64,000 bases of DNA, taken from positions 2,963,501 through 3,027,500 of the forward strand of contig CP012809.1 in assembly GCA_001936135.1 (NCBI GenBank), written 5' to 3'. Source of the stretch: Saccharomycopsis fibuligera x Saccharomycopsis cf. fibuligera (lineage: Eukaryota; Ascomycota; Saccharomycetes; Ascoideales; Saccharomycopsidaceae). Shown piece by piece: positions 52,387 to 63,998 of this stretch. Under the pieces are notes generated by a model. That model made no database searches. It was not told the DNA's origin and saw nothing but the letters and a program-made list of their open reading frames with translations. Position 1 is the stretch's first letter; the number at the start of each line of letters is the position of its first letter. The translations under genes and the position numbers were made by a program.

Positions 52387-53868
52387 TTTTGCAAGTTATG
52401 TGTGATGTGTGATGGTGGCGATGTCGTTGTTGTTTGTTGGTCTATAATGCTATAGCGCATCTATTCACTCTACTTGAGCCTCATCAAGCAAAATTTTTGT
52501 TTTTATTTTTTTTTACTTTTCATAAATTTTTTTGCCTTTTGCAACTAAAGCGATGAGGATACCCGGATATGCTACAGGGGTGTAGCACCCTATATATATC
52601 ACATGAGTGATCATATGACCCAATACTGCGCAACTGCAAAAATATTTTGAATTTTCCGCTCGGATAATTTATGCATGTGATATGAACAGTAGAACGCATA
52701 AGAAAACAGCAAAATACGTAATGCACTATGTTCGGAAGGTGACAGGAAGATGCTGTCGCAAAAATTAAGAAAACGGGTGAAAACTAATATTTATGACCGC
52801 TTGTTTTACCGCAGTTTATGCACAGTAATGTAAACCGCAGTATAACGTATGACACTTGAAACAATTCTTAATGCACATTTTGCTGCACTAGGGTATGCAC
52901 AAGATTGCAGTTGACAGGATGCATCAAACTGCGGCATTTGTACTGCATTGCCTGTAAAAAAAAACCAATTGTACTTAATTAATTGAAAATATGGACAATT
53001 GGACAATAGGTCCCTTTATAACAGCTAAGACTGCTTTCATGCAGCGGCCTTTTGTTCTCCATTTTTGCTTTCATCGTACGATTTATCGGCCCTGCAGCCT
53101 TTAAAACTTAGTCTTATTTTGTGGTATAATATTAGCAGTTTATGCTGTCTAAAAAGATCGCCGTACAATGCTGACCGCTTATTGTTTGACACTTGACGGG
53201 CTGCTCTCCGTAAACCACAACTAACAGAGAGACTGGTAATAAAAAACCATAATTGATTTTAAATCAAAGATTACGATCTTCATTACAGCTGTACTGAAGC
53301 TATAGCTGAGGCGCTTGCAGGCGCTACTGCCTCTTCCTTCCTCATACTGACGCTTCAATCATGGTTGGAATCTTATTCTTACGCCTCGCAGGCAGTGGGC
53401 ATGCTTGAAACTAATAGGTCTCAAACTTACAGCGCAGCAGCGTCTTACGATTTTACTGCCCTAGGTTTTCCGCTTGAGCTCTTCGTGTTTATTACGTCCT
53501 TGTCATGGCCTCATCAATTTTTATTGCTTCCAATTTATATAAGCATAGTCTTTCCCACAGCAGTGTCCAATCTAATTGATATAGCTTCGAGTACGACAAA
53601 CAACTCCATATATTTAAGAAAACTGTGTATCCCGAGCCGAGCTATTTCAATATTTACTATTCTTTTATACTACCAGCAAGTCGGGACAACAAAATTTAAA
53701 TACAGAAGCTAGAACAACTCACTTCTACAAAAGTTTCTAGCCAATATCATTTTTTGCAAAGCATTAAGAAAAGACTTTCAACCTGTACCCTTATACTGTC
53801 TTCTGCATTGTTATCTCAAAAGAAAAAAAATCTTGATTTTTGACCCAAGCTCTTCTCTATGCTCCAAT
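52387..53868. other. Intergenic upstream of RPC19 and the gene at 53869
   Basis: 1.5 kb of shared divergent upstream sequence. CCGCAGT-type words recur in both orientations (ACCGCAGTTT near 52809, AACCGCAGTA near 52830, AAACTGCGG near 52926), see findings. No gene recognised; the open frame near 53365-53712 lacks an ATG and family features. Confidence 0.5.
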
Positions 53869-56223
53869 ATGTCCCAGTCCGATATTACCGCTTTAGAGCT
53901 TATTGTCAGTGACGGCGCAGCTCATCATTTTACCTCCAATATGTTATCCAATACCAATACCAAAACTATTGACTTGTTATTTGATATACACAAGTCGCTT
54001 TGCAGATTGTTATTGATCCAACAGAAATTGAGTGGTTATTATATTCTTATTTTCCCAAATGCTTCTTCCAAAAATTTGGATTTCAGCTTTTTTAACCAGC
54101 AGATATTATCTCCAATAATCAAGCTTTCGGTGAACTCCAATAAAATCCTTACTGAGCTTCTTTCACCAAATTCACAGTACAAAACAAAAGCCAATAACAG
54201 CCACGCAAACAACAAGGAGACTCCGACTGATTTAGAAAAAGTTCAAGCTTCATTAAGCTTGATATCCAGGCATTTGACTAGTGCCAGTCAAAGTCTCATT
54301 TTTTTAAACTTTAATTTTAAAAAATTAATAATCAGAGACCTTTCTTATCATATTCCACTACTAAAACCAAAAGTCTTAGATAATGAGGAGTACACAACGG
54401 TAGAATATTTACTTAACGACATCAAAAAGCTTCGATTATTTCTAGCTGATAACAATTTTTTGGAAAATCCTACGGTACAAAAAAATCTAGCCAAGACTAG
54501 TGAAGCATTTCAAAACCATATTGACCTTTTGCAACATGATTTTCTCAAATTGAAGCCAATCAAGGGATATTTGATTGAAAAATTTAATTTCATTACAACA
54601 CATCAAGATAAAACTAGTCAAAGTTATTTTGAATTCCTTAAAGCAGCATCAGTTAAAGGGGATGTGAATTTCTTGATTGATAATTTCAAAAAAATCAATC
54701 ATAATCATCCAGTACGAAAAGCCAGTCCACTCACAAATAAAAGGGTAAGCGCAACAGCACCTGCTACTGCTTTTAATTGCTGTTGTTGTGCTTCATCAAA
54801 TAATCTAAAAAATTATATTGAAAACGTTGCTAATTTGGACATCAATGAGTTTTCCTATTTTTATAAAGTTAAATCTCCAATAGATTACGATTACTCCATG
54901 TCCAACAGCTTAGAATCGGATTATTTAATGGATACGATAAATAACGATCAACAAGCCAAATCTAATACATTTTTGAAATTGCTTGTCACTATTGTGGTTA
55001 ACACTACCAAAGTTTTAAAATCATTAAGCATCTTTTGCGAAATTTGTGCAAGTTTGCCAAATTTGCAAAAAGAAGGAAAGTTTTATGGCCAAAAGTTTGC
55101 TAAAATAAGTACTCGATTTAACCGGTTTGTCACATTTCTTGACGGTTTCACTCTTAAAGAAAATGATGCTTCGGATGATGCAAAAGAACAAAAACTTGAA
55201 AGTTTTACCGCTAGTTTTAGACAATTGATAACTAATCTTCTCAAGTTGAATTACGTTATGACTTCATTCAATTCATCTATACTATACAAACTGTTTGTTG
55301 AGAATAATGATGACTCAACATTGGAGGAATTGTTGAACTATTGCTTACTGCAAACAATGGAACTTTGCAATGAATCAGAAAACCAGTGTAATGCTCAACA
55401 ATCTCTATTATTGCCTGAATTTAGCCAAGAAAATCAAGATTTGGTATACGTTAAGTTTGAGAATTTTTTCAAATCAAACTACTCAATACATTTTGTTGAT
55501 TTTATCATTAGCTGCTTAAGATTTGACAAAAAACTCAATCATTTAGTGTATGGAATTGTCTTAAAAAACAACTCCAAACTTAATATCGTTGGATATTTGG
55601 CAAAATTCGAATTGTTCAAGTATGGCACAAGTGATAGCAACAACAATAACAGTCATGAGCTCAGCAAGAAAATTGAAAAAGAGTTGACTTTCCAAGTATT
55701 GGATGCTATTAGGTCTCCAAATAATACACATCCAAATAATGAAAGTATTGGTTTGAATTACAAATTAAGTGATGATAATTATGATGAAGACAGTGAAAGT
55801 GAAGATGGGATTGAAAGTTATTCAGAAAACGAGAAGAGAAAAAATTTTGCTACGAATTCAGTTCCACTAAGTCTAGACAGCAAAACACCATCCCATTCTG
55901 AAATCAACTTGAAAGCACCCGAGCCGCTTGAATTGTGTAACTTTAACTTCAACAATTTGCAAAATGCCAATAATGCCATCACTGCGTTGTTGAGTGATGA
56001 CCGCAACAATAACAATAACAACAAAAATAACAAAATTGAAAGTACCAATTGCAAAAAAAGAATAATATCAAATCAATGCAATTACTTGATTCAACTGAGG
56101 TCAGACATCAAAGCTATTGAGATTACTGCTGGGGAAATGTTCAGTGTTGAAAATTTGCTAATGTATAATGATCAAATTGAAAATCCTTCAAAAAGAATCA
56201 AATTAGCTAAGGATCTGAACTAG
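53869..56223 (+). CDS. Unrecognised 784-aa protein
   Basis: I cannot assign this protein. The ATG at 53869 (MSQSDITALELIVSDGAAHHF) is the first in frame; the open frame begins 12 codons earlier without one. The first 270 residues look helical and folded (LLFDIHKSLCRLLLIQQKLSGYYILIFP; NFLENPTVQKNLAKTSEAFQNHIDLLQHDF). A run of four cysteines (NCCCCASSNN) lies near residue 305. A hydrophobic stretch (FLKLLVTIVVNTTKVLKSLSIFCEICASL) at about 367-395 could be a membrane segment or a buried helix. The C-terminal quarter is acidic and Asn-rich with a basic end (PSKRIKLAKDLN). The overall plan is loosely like the peroxisome-inheritance protein Inp2/vezatin group, but I see no diagnostic motif. Confidence 0.85.
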   Translation: MSQSDITALELIVSDGAAHHFTSNMLSNTNTKTIDLLFDIHKSLCRLLLIQQKLSGYYILIFPNASSKNLDFSFFNQQILSPIIKLSVNSNKILTELLSPNSQYKTKANNSHANNKETPTDLEKVQASLSLISRHLTSASQSLIFLNFNFKKLIIRDLSYHIPLLKPKVLDNEEYTTVEYLLNDIKKLRLFLADNNFLENPTVQKNLAKTSEAFQNHIDLLQHDFLKLKPIKGYLIEKFNFITTHQDKTSQSYFEFLKAASVKGDVNFLIDNFKKINHNHPVRKASPLTNKRVSATAPATAFNCCCCASSNNLKNYIENVANLDINEFSYFYKVKSPIDYDYSMSNSLESDYLMDTINNDQQAKSNTFLKLLVTIVVNTTKVLKSLSIFCEICASLPNLQKEGKFYGQKFAKISTRFNRFVTFLDGFTLKENDASDDAKEQKLESFTASFRQLITNLLKLNYVMTSFNSSILYKLFVENNDDSTLEELLNYCLLQTMELCNESENQCNAQQSLLLPEFSQENQDLVYVKFENFFKSNYSIHFVDFIISCLRFDKKLNHLVYGIVLKNNSKLNIVGYLAKFELFKYGTSDSNNNNSHELSKKIEKELTFQVLDAIRSPNNTHPNNESIGLNYKLSDDNYDEDSESEDGIESYSENEKRKNFATNSVPLSLDSKTPSHSEINLKAPEPLELCNFNFNNLQNANNAITALLSDDRNNNNNNKNNKIESTNCKKRIISNQCNYLIQLRSDIKAIEITAGEMFSVENLLMYNDQIENPSKRIKLAKDLN

Positions 56224-56263
56224 AAGTTGGTTAAATGCTCTTGCCAACCAATAATTCTTTCGC

Positions 56264-56299
<36 letters not shown>

Positions 56300-57436
56300 T
56301 TTTATTTTTATTTTTATTTTCACGTTGGTTTCTTCCGGTGTTATTTAGGTATAAAAGTTTATTTAGTGACGGCTTTGTCAAATGTCTTAAGTTTTTGTGC
56401 GCATGTTTTTTTCTATTTTTTTTTTTTGTGATTGAATATTCTGGTTTACTTTATTACTATGTTTCCTGTTTTTAGTTATTTTCTCTTCTGAGATTCATTG
56501 AGTATTCATTTTTTGGTATCGCTTTGTTCATCTCATCTCAGAGGTCTTTTTGGAATTGTACAGTTGGTATAATATTTTCTGTTTTGGTAGTGTTTTGTAA
56601 GTGTCAACTTTGTTGTTTTGAGTCTTTGGCTCTCTAATCACTATTATGAATGTCACTCACAGCTGGCTTTTCTTTTATAATTAGTTTCCTTGTTATGTGA
56701 GAACATCAAAAAAATATCTGTCAAAAGAAGGGCTTGTTTTGAATTAATGAAGGAAGCCAAAATTAAGAAAAAAAGCATAAAAAAAGTGCCAAGAAAAACG
56801 AAAAAGAAACAACAAAAAGTAATACACCAAATGAAGGCATAAAAGAAGGGTTATTTAAATTACAATGCATCTATTAGAAAATTATCAAAATTTTGAAAAA
56901 TAAAGGTTAACAAACAACAGTAAAAGTATCACAGAACAAACACAGTCAAGTGGAAGCAAAACAACAGATAACAAAAAAAAGAAAAGTTCTGATAAAATCG
57001 ATCTCGAAATAGGGCCGAACTCGTATAAAATTTGATCGAAAAGAATATAGAAAAAAAAATAATAATGTTGAGAAAAAGATCAAGTATCAAAACGCTAATG
57101 TTACAAAAATGCAGATGAGATGGTATCATTGGGCTATAATGTTAATAGTAGAGAAAACAAAACAGACAGATACACATAGCTAACCTGCTATCATTAAAGG
57201 GTGTTTTCAAATATTTCATGTTTTTTTTTTCTTGACACTTGCTTTGGTTTCTCAAATGTAGGTCCAAATATGCAAATTTGCCATTATAAACATAATTTTG
57301 AGTGACTGGAACAATTTTTATTTCTCTATTTGTGCAGCTGATAGATGTATAAATATTTCCAACACATCGCCACCCGCACTGACACCATTTTTATTACTAA
57401 CCAAAAAAGATAAAAAAAAAAATGTAGGAAAAAGAC
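56224..57436. other. Intergenic between convergent gene pair
   Basis: 3' flanks of the 53869 gene and of UBC9. An uninterrupted run of 31 T at 56267-56297, followed by TTTTTA units, lies 44 bp after the stop codon of the 53869 gene. From about 56740 to 57170 the sequence is A-rich on the plus strand (U-rich for the UBC9 transcript). No gene recognised. Confidence 0.5.
56267..56324. repeat. T31 homopolymer and TTTTTA array
   Basis: 31 consecutive T followed by several ATTTTT units. Likely slippage-prone; lies in the 3' region of the preceding gene. Confidence 0.9.
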
Positions 57437-57989
57437 TCAGTCCAGCTTCATGTACTTTTGAGCTTGTTCCTTAACTTTCTTCTCATAAGTTGGTCTATCT
57501 TTACCAAATGCTCTCCAAGCTGGTTCTTGCGCAGGAGAGTCTGGGTTTGGGGAGTCAAGCAATTCTTGGATACCCAAGACAATTTGCTTCAAAGTAATAG
57601 CTGGACGCCAATCTTGTTCTTCATTCAAAATACTTAAACAAATAGTTCCGGATGGATAAACATTAGGATGGTAGAAATTTGCTGGGAATTTAACTTTTGG
57701 AGGCTTGGATGGATAATCATCTGGGAAATTTATTGTTATAGGGTATACCGCATCAGCCCAAATTGTGTTTTGTCTACCAGGAATCCCAGCGGTCCACGTT
57801 TGAAGGTTCAATGAACCGTCACTGTTTTTGGTTGGTTTGGCATAGAATCCAAACGGATGGTCTTTACGCCATGATTTTCTAAAAAAAAAGTATTGGTTAG
57901 ATACCATTGGTATGATTATAGATTTGAGATATTAGTAAATAGAGCACTTACCTTTCTTCTTGGAGACGGGCCGTACGCAAACTACTCAT
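57437..57989 (-). CDS. UBC9: SUMO-conjugating enzyme Ubc9, two exons
   Basis: Exon 1 is 57989-57952 ([12 protein letters not shown] plus two bases), intron 57951-57879 (73 bp, GTAAGT, TCTAAC branch region, TTTTAG), exon 2 57878-57437. The junction restores an Arg codon and gives [22 protein letters not shown], matching yeast Ubc9 ([21 protein letters not shown]). The product is 159 aa. The catalytic Cys is in [21 protein letters not shown], close to residue 93. [30 protein letters not shown] is also diagnostic. Ubc9 is the sole E2 for SUMO and is normally essential. It is transcribed divergently from PEX19 over about 330 bp. Confidence 0.97.
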
Positions 57990-58323
57990 GGCGATAGATC
58001 TTTAATGGTGATATTCAATTATTGAATGAATGTGGAGCTGATAGAGGTGGGTGCCTAGCAAAAACAGATAGAAACAGATTTGGTAATGTCGAATTTATTT
58101 TGTTTTATTTTATTTTATTTTATTTATTGTTGTTTTTGAGGATATACACGAAAATCGCCATTGAAAAAAAATAATCGTAGGCGACCACGGCACAGGGCTC
58201 GTGACCGGGAAAGGCAAGTCAGCAAACGACTTGTTAATAAACACCGCAGCAGCAGCAGCTGAGGAGGCACTATTGACATGAGTATAGTGGAGCTCAGTCA
58301 GCCAGCAAACCACTTATTTCACA
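57990..58323. promoter_or_regulatory. Divergent UBC9 / PEX19 promoter
   Basis: 334-bp shared upstream region with a TTTTA pentanucleotide repeat at about 58101-58125 and a GCAGCAGCAGC run near 58247-58259. No established motif recognised. Confidence 0.45.
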
Positions 58324-59445
58324 ATGGGAAGCCACTCAGATGAAGATTTCGATGATTTGGATGATTATCTTGATGACTTTGCCGATGAGATTTTAGACAA
58401 GCCGTATAATAACGCCGCCCAGGAGAATAGTAATAAAGCAGGGCAGCAGCCACAACAGGAGAAGACGAAGAATGATGGATTAAAGAGTGCGTCAGAAGGA
58501 ACCAAGAAGGACTCAGGATCCAACAAGGACGAGATTCCTGCGGAAGAATTGTCTGAAGAAGAACTAAGCAAGCAAATTGATGAAAATATGGCCGCTTTAT
58601 TTGGCGATAGTTACACTGATTCCCAGTCTAAGGAACAATTGACTGCGTTGATGTGCCAGCTAGCGGAAAACTTTGATCTTAGTAAATTCATGGAGAATGA
58701 GAATGCTGGTGCCAGCGGCAGCTCCAGTTCAAATAAGAATGAGACCGCTAAGCAGCCTTTCACCAGTGATGGTACTACTACTACTACTACTACTACTAAT
58801 AGTACTAATGCAAAACCTCCTACCGACTTTTCCAAGATCATATCAAGTACAATGTCCAGACTCAAGGAGCAAGATGCCAAAGTAGATCAATCCATCAAAG
58901 AAGAGCAGAATAAAAACAAGTCGCCGGAGGATTTGCTTGCTGAGTTACTCAAAGAGATCAATCTAGATGGTACGAATGAGTCCGCTTCTGGTAATGAGGA
59001 CAACCAAAATAACAATAGTAACGATTTTGATATCAGCAAAATGCTAGTGGAGATGGTATCGCAGCTTACTAGCAAAGAGGTGCTTTATGATTCAATGAAA
59101 AATCTTTCAGTAAAATTTCCAAAATGGTTGACGGAAAACAAAGATAATCTGTCAGTTTCGGCCGGTGATATGGAAAGATACAAGCAACAACAGAAATATA
59201 TTGAGGAGGTTGTGGAGATATTTGAAAAACCAAGCTACGATGATAAAAATGATAATGATAGAGAAGAGATTAGTGTAAAGCTCGAAGCTCTACAAGGGGC
59301 CGGATTGCCACCAAAGGAGTTGATGGATGAATTTCCAAATGCTGGAGGACTTCCTACTAAAGGTTTACCTTTCAATTTGGACGAGTTGAATGGATCACTA
59401 CCTCCTGACTTTGCTGATGATGCTAAAGGATGCGAACAGCAATGA
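58324..59445 (+). CDS. PEX19: Peroxisomal membrane-protein chaperone Pex19
   Basis: A 373-aa farnesylated cytosolic receptor that binds newly made peroxisomal membrane proteins and delivers them to Pex3. The N-terminus has the acidic Pex3-binding type region (DEDFDDLDDYLDDFADEILDKP). The middle is Ser/Asn/Thr-rich with a polythreonine run (TTTTTT). The C-terminal half holds the helical cargo-binding domain (MLVEMVSQLTSKEVLYDSMKNLSVKFPKWLTENKDN, then MERYKQQQKYIEEVVEIFEKP) and the PPKELMDEFP segment. The end, Cys-Glu-Gln-Gln, is a CAAX-type farnesylation site like CKQQ of yeast Pex19. In-frame ATG at 58324 is the first. Confidence 0.93.
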   Translation: MGSHSDEDFDDLDDYLDDFADEILDKPYNNAAQENSNKAGQQPQQEKTKNDGLKSASEGTKKDSGSNKDEIPAEELSEEELSKQIDENMAALFGDSYTDSQSKEQLTALMCQLAENFDLSKFMENENAGASGSSSSNKNETAKQPFTSDGTTTTTTTTNSTNAKPPTDFSKIISSTMSRLKEQDAKVDQSIKEEQNKNKSPEDLLAELLKEINLDGTNESASGNEDNQNNNSNDFDISKMLVEMVSQLTSKEVLYDSMKNLSVKFPKWLTENKDNLSVSAGDMERYKQQQKYIEEVVEIFEKPSYDDKNDNDREEISVKLEALQGAGLPPKELMDEFPNAGGLPTKGLPFNLDELNGSLPPDFADDAKGCEQQ

Positions 59446-59986
59446 GATTTGCTAATTACGTTTCGCATTTACAAAAATTTTTAATAGTTGTTAGTTAGAA
59501 TTATTAGATTAGATTATACGTATTTTTGATGACCATAATGATGACATGTATGATGGCAATATTGCAATGTCAGCAATGATAGTTACAAACACTAAACCTG
59601 CTACAGTTTTTTTTTTTTTTTTTAGTAAACATGTGTATTTAAAGAGTCATTAAAAAGCCATCAATCGAACCGTTAAGAACAATACCGTATATGTACAAAT
59701 TTAGGACAAACAAAAAAACTGACAAGTGGATCTGAAAAACAAACAAAATAGAGAAAAAAGTATCATTCATGGACAAGCAGCTTTCTTTGTGTGCACCAGG
59801 CAACAAAATATTAGTCAAATAAGCTAGCTGACATTATTCTTTTGCGCTCTGTGCCATCTGAGTCGCCCTCCAGATGGAATAATTCATCTTTCGTTCTCAA
59901 CTATCATACAAAAGTTCGCAATGAGATTATGATCTTCTCCAAATTTCTGTTTCTTTTAGCGACTTGCGACAGTAACTTTAAAGTAT
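59446..59986. other. Intergenic between convergent PEX19 and TOM7
   Basis: Shared 3' region with a T run at about 59608-59623. No gene recognised. Confidence 0.5.
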
Positions 59987-60320
59987 TTAAGCACTTGGCA
60001 ATGGGGACAACAAAGCAAGAACGTTAGGCTTAGAGCCACTAGTGTTTTTCCATCCCAAGTACAACACAAATGGGATCCAGCAGTAGTGGGCGATGGTCTT
60101 GGAGGTGTCCAAAAGCTTGACAATTCTTTCCTGTAAAAAGGGCTGCGTTAGTATTTTAATGTTACTCCAGCGTTTCTATGAATTTAATACATTGGAAGGC
60201 GGGCGGCGATACATTGGACGTTGAATCGCACCAACATTCTGCATCAACGCATTAGAACAAAACAGAAAGAACAGAGCTTGTGTAGTAACTTACTTTAGAT
60301 TCTTCGGATAAGTTGGCCAT
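59987..60320 (-). CDS. TOM7: TOM complex subunit Tom7, two exons
   Basis: Exon 1 is 60320-60294 (MANLSEESK). The intron is 60293-60131 (163 bp, GTAAGT donor, TTTACAG acceptor). Exon 2 is 60130-59987 (ERIVKLLDTSKTIAHYCWIP, then FVLYLGWKNTSGSKPN, ending LLSPLPSA). The joined 56-aa protein matches yeast Tom7 (60 aa), including the ESKERI segment across the junction, AHYxWIPFVLYLGW and LLSPLPS. Tom7 is a single-span outer-mitochondrial-membrane subunit that adjusts assembly of the Tom40 import pore. Both exons are too short to stand out as open frames. The plus-strand frame that overlaps exon 2 is spurious. Confidence 0.94.
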
Positions 60321-62714
60321 TGTTGATATTATTAGTCTATAGGAGGCTGTATGCTAGCAAAGTGGTGATGCGATAACTCTGGCAACTATATTACATAGGC
60401 GATTTTGTTTTCTTGCTGATAGAATAAAAATTTTTTACTTGCCGAAAACGCACACGGGCTCAGAACCAGTAACCGTAATACCAGCTACACTGGAACTCAT
60501 AAGGACTCTATACCTTGCAATTTACTGTTGAATAATTAGAGAGTAGTTCTCAGAAAACCAAATAACAAAACCACAAATACGATGAATCTATGGCACAAAG
60601 ATTAAAGGTTGGCACTGTTCAGCATATTCTACCGCCCCCTTTCATATTATAGTAATGGGATAGGCAAGGAAGGATAAGCTCCATTGCTGTTGAGACGCTG
60701 ATCAGTCTCCATACATGTATTTAACCAGTGTGAACTTAAGGAAGCTCTAGAGCTCTGTGAACTTCGCTTTTGACCAGGATGATGTATGTTGTACACTCGG
60801 CCGACTGCCGCTCATTCGGTGGATATAACTATCTACATTCGGACACTCACCATTCTTCATTGTTGAGAATTATAAACGGAAACTTTTCCTAGTTTTTGAG
60901 GCTGCTGGTAATCTCATTTTCGTGTTCATTGTTTGACATTACTACAATAATAGCATCATTGCAATTTCGGTCTTGCATTTTGTTTGCATTTCTGATATTT
61001 CACACAAGTGGTGCAAGGGCATGTATCGGCTCAGCATTTATCGTTATAGTCTATATTCTATGGAATAAGTAGAATAAAGTATCGAATATGTGTTTTACCA
61101 TACATACAATAAGCTTCCTGCTATCTTGGCTCAGATTAAGTTTGAGACCGCGATCTAACTGGTACACCCTATAAGGCACATAGTATTTGTGAAATCGCTA
61201 CCAGTTGTTGTTTTGGAATTTAACTAATTTATAGATGGCTATGCTCGCAAATTATTCAAAATTTCTTATCCCAGCTCGTCTAACGTAAATGGGCCATCAT
61301 GCTTGTAATAAACTGGCTTAATTTCTAGAAATTTGAACGTTTCCAAAAAAAAAGAAAAAAATAAAAGAAAGAAAGCAAAAGCAAAAAGTTTCTTTCAATT
61401 GTCTTGAAAGAATTCAGTGCTCATTAACTTCAACCTTGCTACGGGTTGCAGATACAAATGAGTTGAAATTAAAACATAAAATAAGAAAAAGAAGGAGATC
61501 CATTCCCACAGCAACCCGAAAAGTAATACAACAACTACCATTTTCTTTCGTTCTTATTTAGGTCTCTTTATTCGGAAATAAATAATGCTGGGCTAAATAC
61601 CCATTCACATCTATCGCTGTCAGCAAATCAGGATATCAGGATCCTGGAGATTTGCGGTCCGTGCTCACCAAAGAGATTTCCCAATGTGTAGATGGTCTCT
61701 CCCGAACTGCCGGACAACTGCCATTCGAAATTTCGAAATTGACAAAATTTGGAAAACTTGGAAAATTTGAAAAATTTGGAACAGTCCAGCATCCCTTCCA
61801 CTTAAATTAAACACTTCTTTACAATTAATTTGTTGGTTCTTGATGTATCATTTGGCCAATCACTATTTAGGACCACTTGTTTCAACGACTTTCTTTATAT
61901 GCTAGCAAGCCCCAGAAGTCATGAAGTTATCGCCATGAAAACAGTTATCTATAGCGATCTGCGTGCCAGGTGTATAGCCAGACATGCTGCGTAGCTTACT
62001 GGTTTGTTCTTTATGGAGAAGACAAGAAACATGCATGAAGGGAACATGGGCGATCAATCCAACACACGCAACCACTTATTTGGGCTGAACTGCCGGTACC
62101 AAGCACCTATGTAAAATTTGAAGTTCAAGGCCAATTTGCCGCATAGCATTCGTAGGGTTTCCCATATCAGCTAACATTATGTGCTTACGGGATACTTCGT
62201 TCTGATGTTTGGATGCTAGATGCATTGTGTCAATGATCGAGGTTGAAAATGGTTAGTAAGGCGCAACCTCAATGAATGTATCGCCTTCATCTACTATATG
62301 GTGCACACACTGTAAACTTGCTCAACAATGTCCTGCAATAAGCCTAGTTAATACAACCATTATACCATTTCTATTAATGCACAAACTAAACCAACCCAAG
62401 ATGCTTCTCTCATAACTGGACCGTGGCTCCCCCGTGTATAGGATATCCAACGATATTGTACATTTTAGTTAATCAGTTCGCCTGCCCATCTTGGGCGACT
62501 TTTACATGTCTGACAGCCTCAGTCAAAAAAACAGAAACACCGCACTTAAATTGGTGAATTTGTTAGCCTTAATCATTCGGTAATTGTTTCAACTCAGCAT
62601 CGCTGGTTTTGTTCATTTTCGGCTCTGCTTTGTCTTTGCGTGCATGCAAAACAATTCAAATGTATTGCTTAATTACTTTGACAAGTAACAATTGCGAGTC
62701 CAACAGAGCCAAGA

Positions 62715-62745
62715 CAATCAATCAATCAATCAATCAGTCAATCAA
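62715..62745. repeat. ATCA microsatellite
   Basis: About seven ATCA units with one GTCA interruption. Same unit as the array at 28957-28988. Confidence 0.9.
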
Positions 62746-63959
62746 ACGCCGAATTTGAACAAAATTAGAGATACTGCCATCGCTTAATCACAACCATAAT
62801 TTACGCTATAGCAATAAATGATTGGCCATCAGCATTTGCTGCGCGGAGGTTGGTCGATTATGCAATCCAGTTCACTGTCGCTCGGGTGATTGAGAGCGAT
62901 GGCACTGAAGCAACAAAACTATTTTCTATACCATTCTCGAGTTTCTCAAGCATAATGCGATATAGGATTCACATGTTGACCGTTACCTTTTAGTTCACGG
63001 AATTGTTACTTGGTCGTTCAAAGTCATAAATACTCTCTCTTGGATTTGTCGTGCTCCGGTCTCTTGTGCCGTGGTGTTAGCACCATGGCATTACACTAGC
63101 ACTAGTTATTTATGTAAGCTTTCAAATCGTCTGATAATGTCCCACTTGCAGTCAACGCAATTGCACTGTAAGACTTACATTTTCGGCCTTTCTAAAGTTG
63201 TATTAATTTTAGGCTAATCTTTACTAAGACCGATTTGAGTGTCAGATCTAGCTTATAGCCGTTGGAAGATCCTCCTAACAGTACGATGAAAATATCAGTT
63301 GATAGACATCTTTGGCTCGGTAGTGGCTGCGAGAAAGTGTTCTGTGGTAAAACATCTAGCTTAGACGCAAAGTATCATTATTTTATGACACGTTATTGGC
63401 GGTGTTTCGTTCCCAGTAGACGAGTGCCGATTTAACCATGCGAAATTACTGCCACATCGATAGTTTTACGGGTGCAACCGAGGTTTGACGATAAATCCAG
63501 AGGCGGTTCGGCCGTCGCGGATCGCACTGCGTTTCATCATCTTCACCCCTTTTCTAGGTATTATGTCTTCTTGAGTAGCCATGAACCCAGAAGAGTAGTA
63601 GTGACTAACTTTTAACAGTTGTTTTCATTGAAAGATATTAATGCCTTCTTGATCCATCATATGCTCCTGCGCAGAGATCTTTACCTCAGATATCAATTCA
63701 TAATGTTGAATCAAAACGTCTCTTGTCGCTGTCCTTGTTGAAATATTGGCGCACATACTTACCGAAGATGTTTCTGCTGAGCAACTTTCCCCTACTTCTT
63801 CCAGGGGCCTCTCTCAATTGGTGTTTGGATAAATGTCCCATCAGAAACAAGATTATATCACTTTAAAGGTGTACGGATGTGTTTATAACGGTGTCTGGAG
63901 GTGAAGCTGTCGCTAGTCATCGGGGAAGCAAGTATAGATCCCAGCTATTGACACAACCA

Positions 63960-63998
63960 TTGCTTATCGTTCCTTTATTTTGCTTATCGTTCCTTCTT
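63960..63998. repeat. Direct repeat TGCTTATCGTTCCTT at window end
   Basis: The 15-mer occurs at about 63960 and again at about 63982, with a TATTT spacer. It may continue beyond the window, so the full repeat structure is not visible. Confidence 0.75.

Noticed and set aside
59842-60027. 61-codon plus-strand frame
   Set aside because: Overlaps TOM7 exon 2 on the opposite strand; the TOM7 reading matches a known family, this one none.
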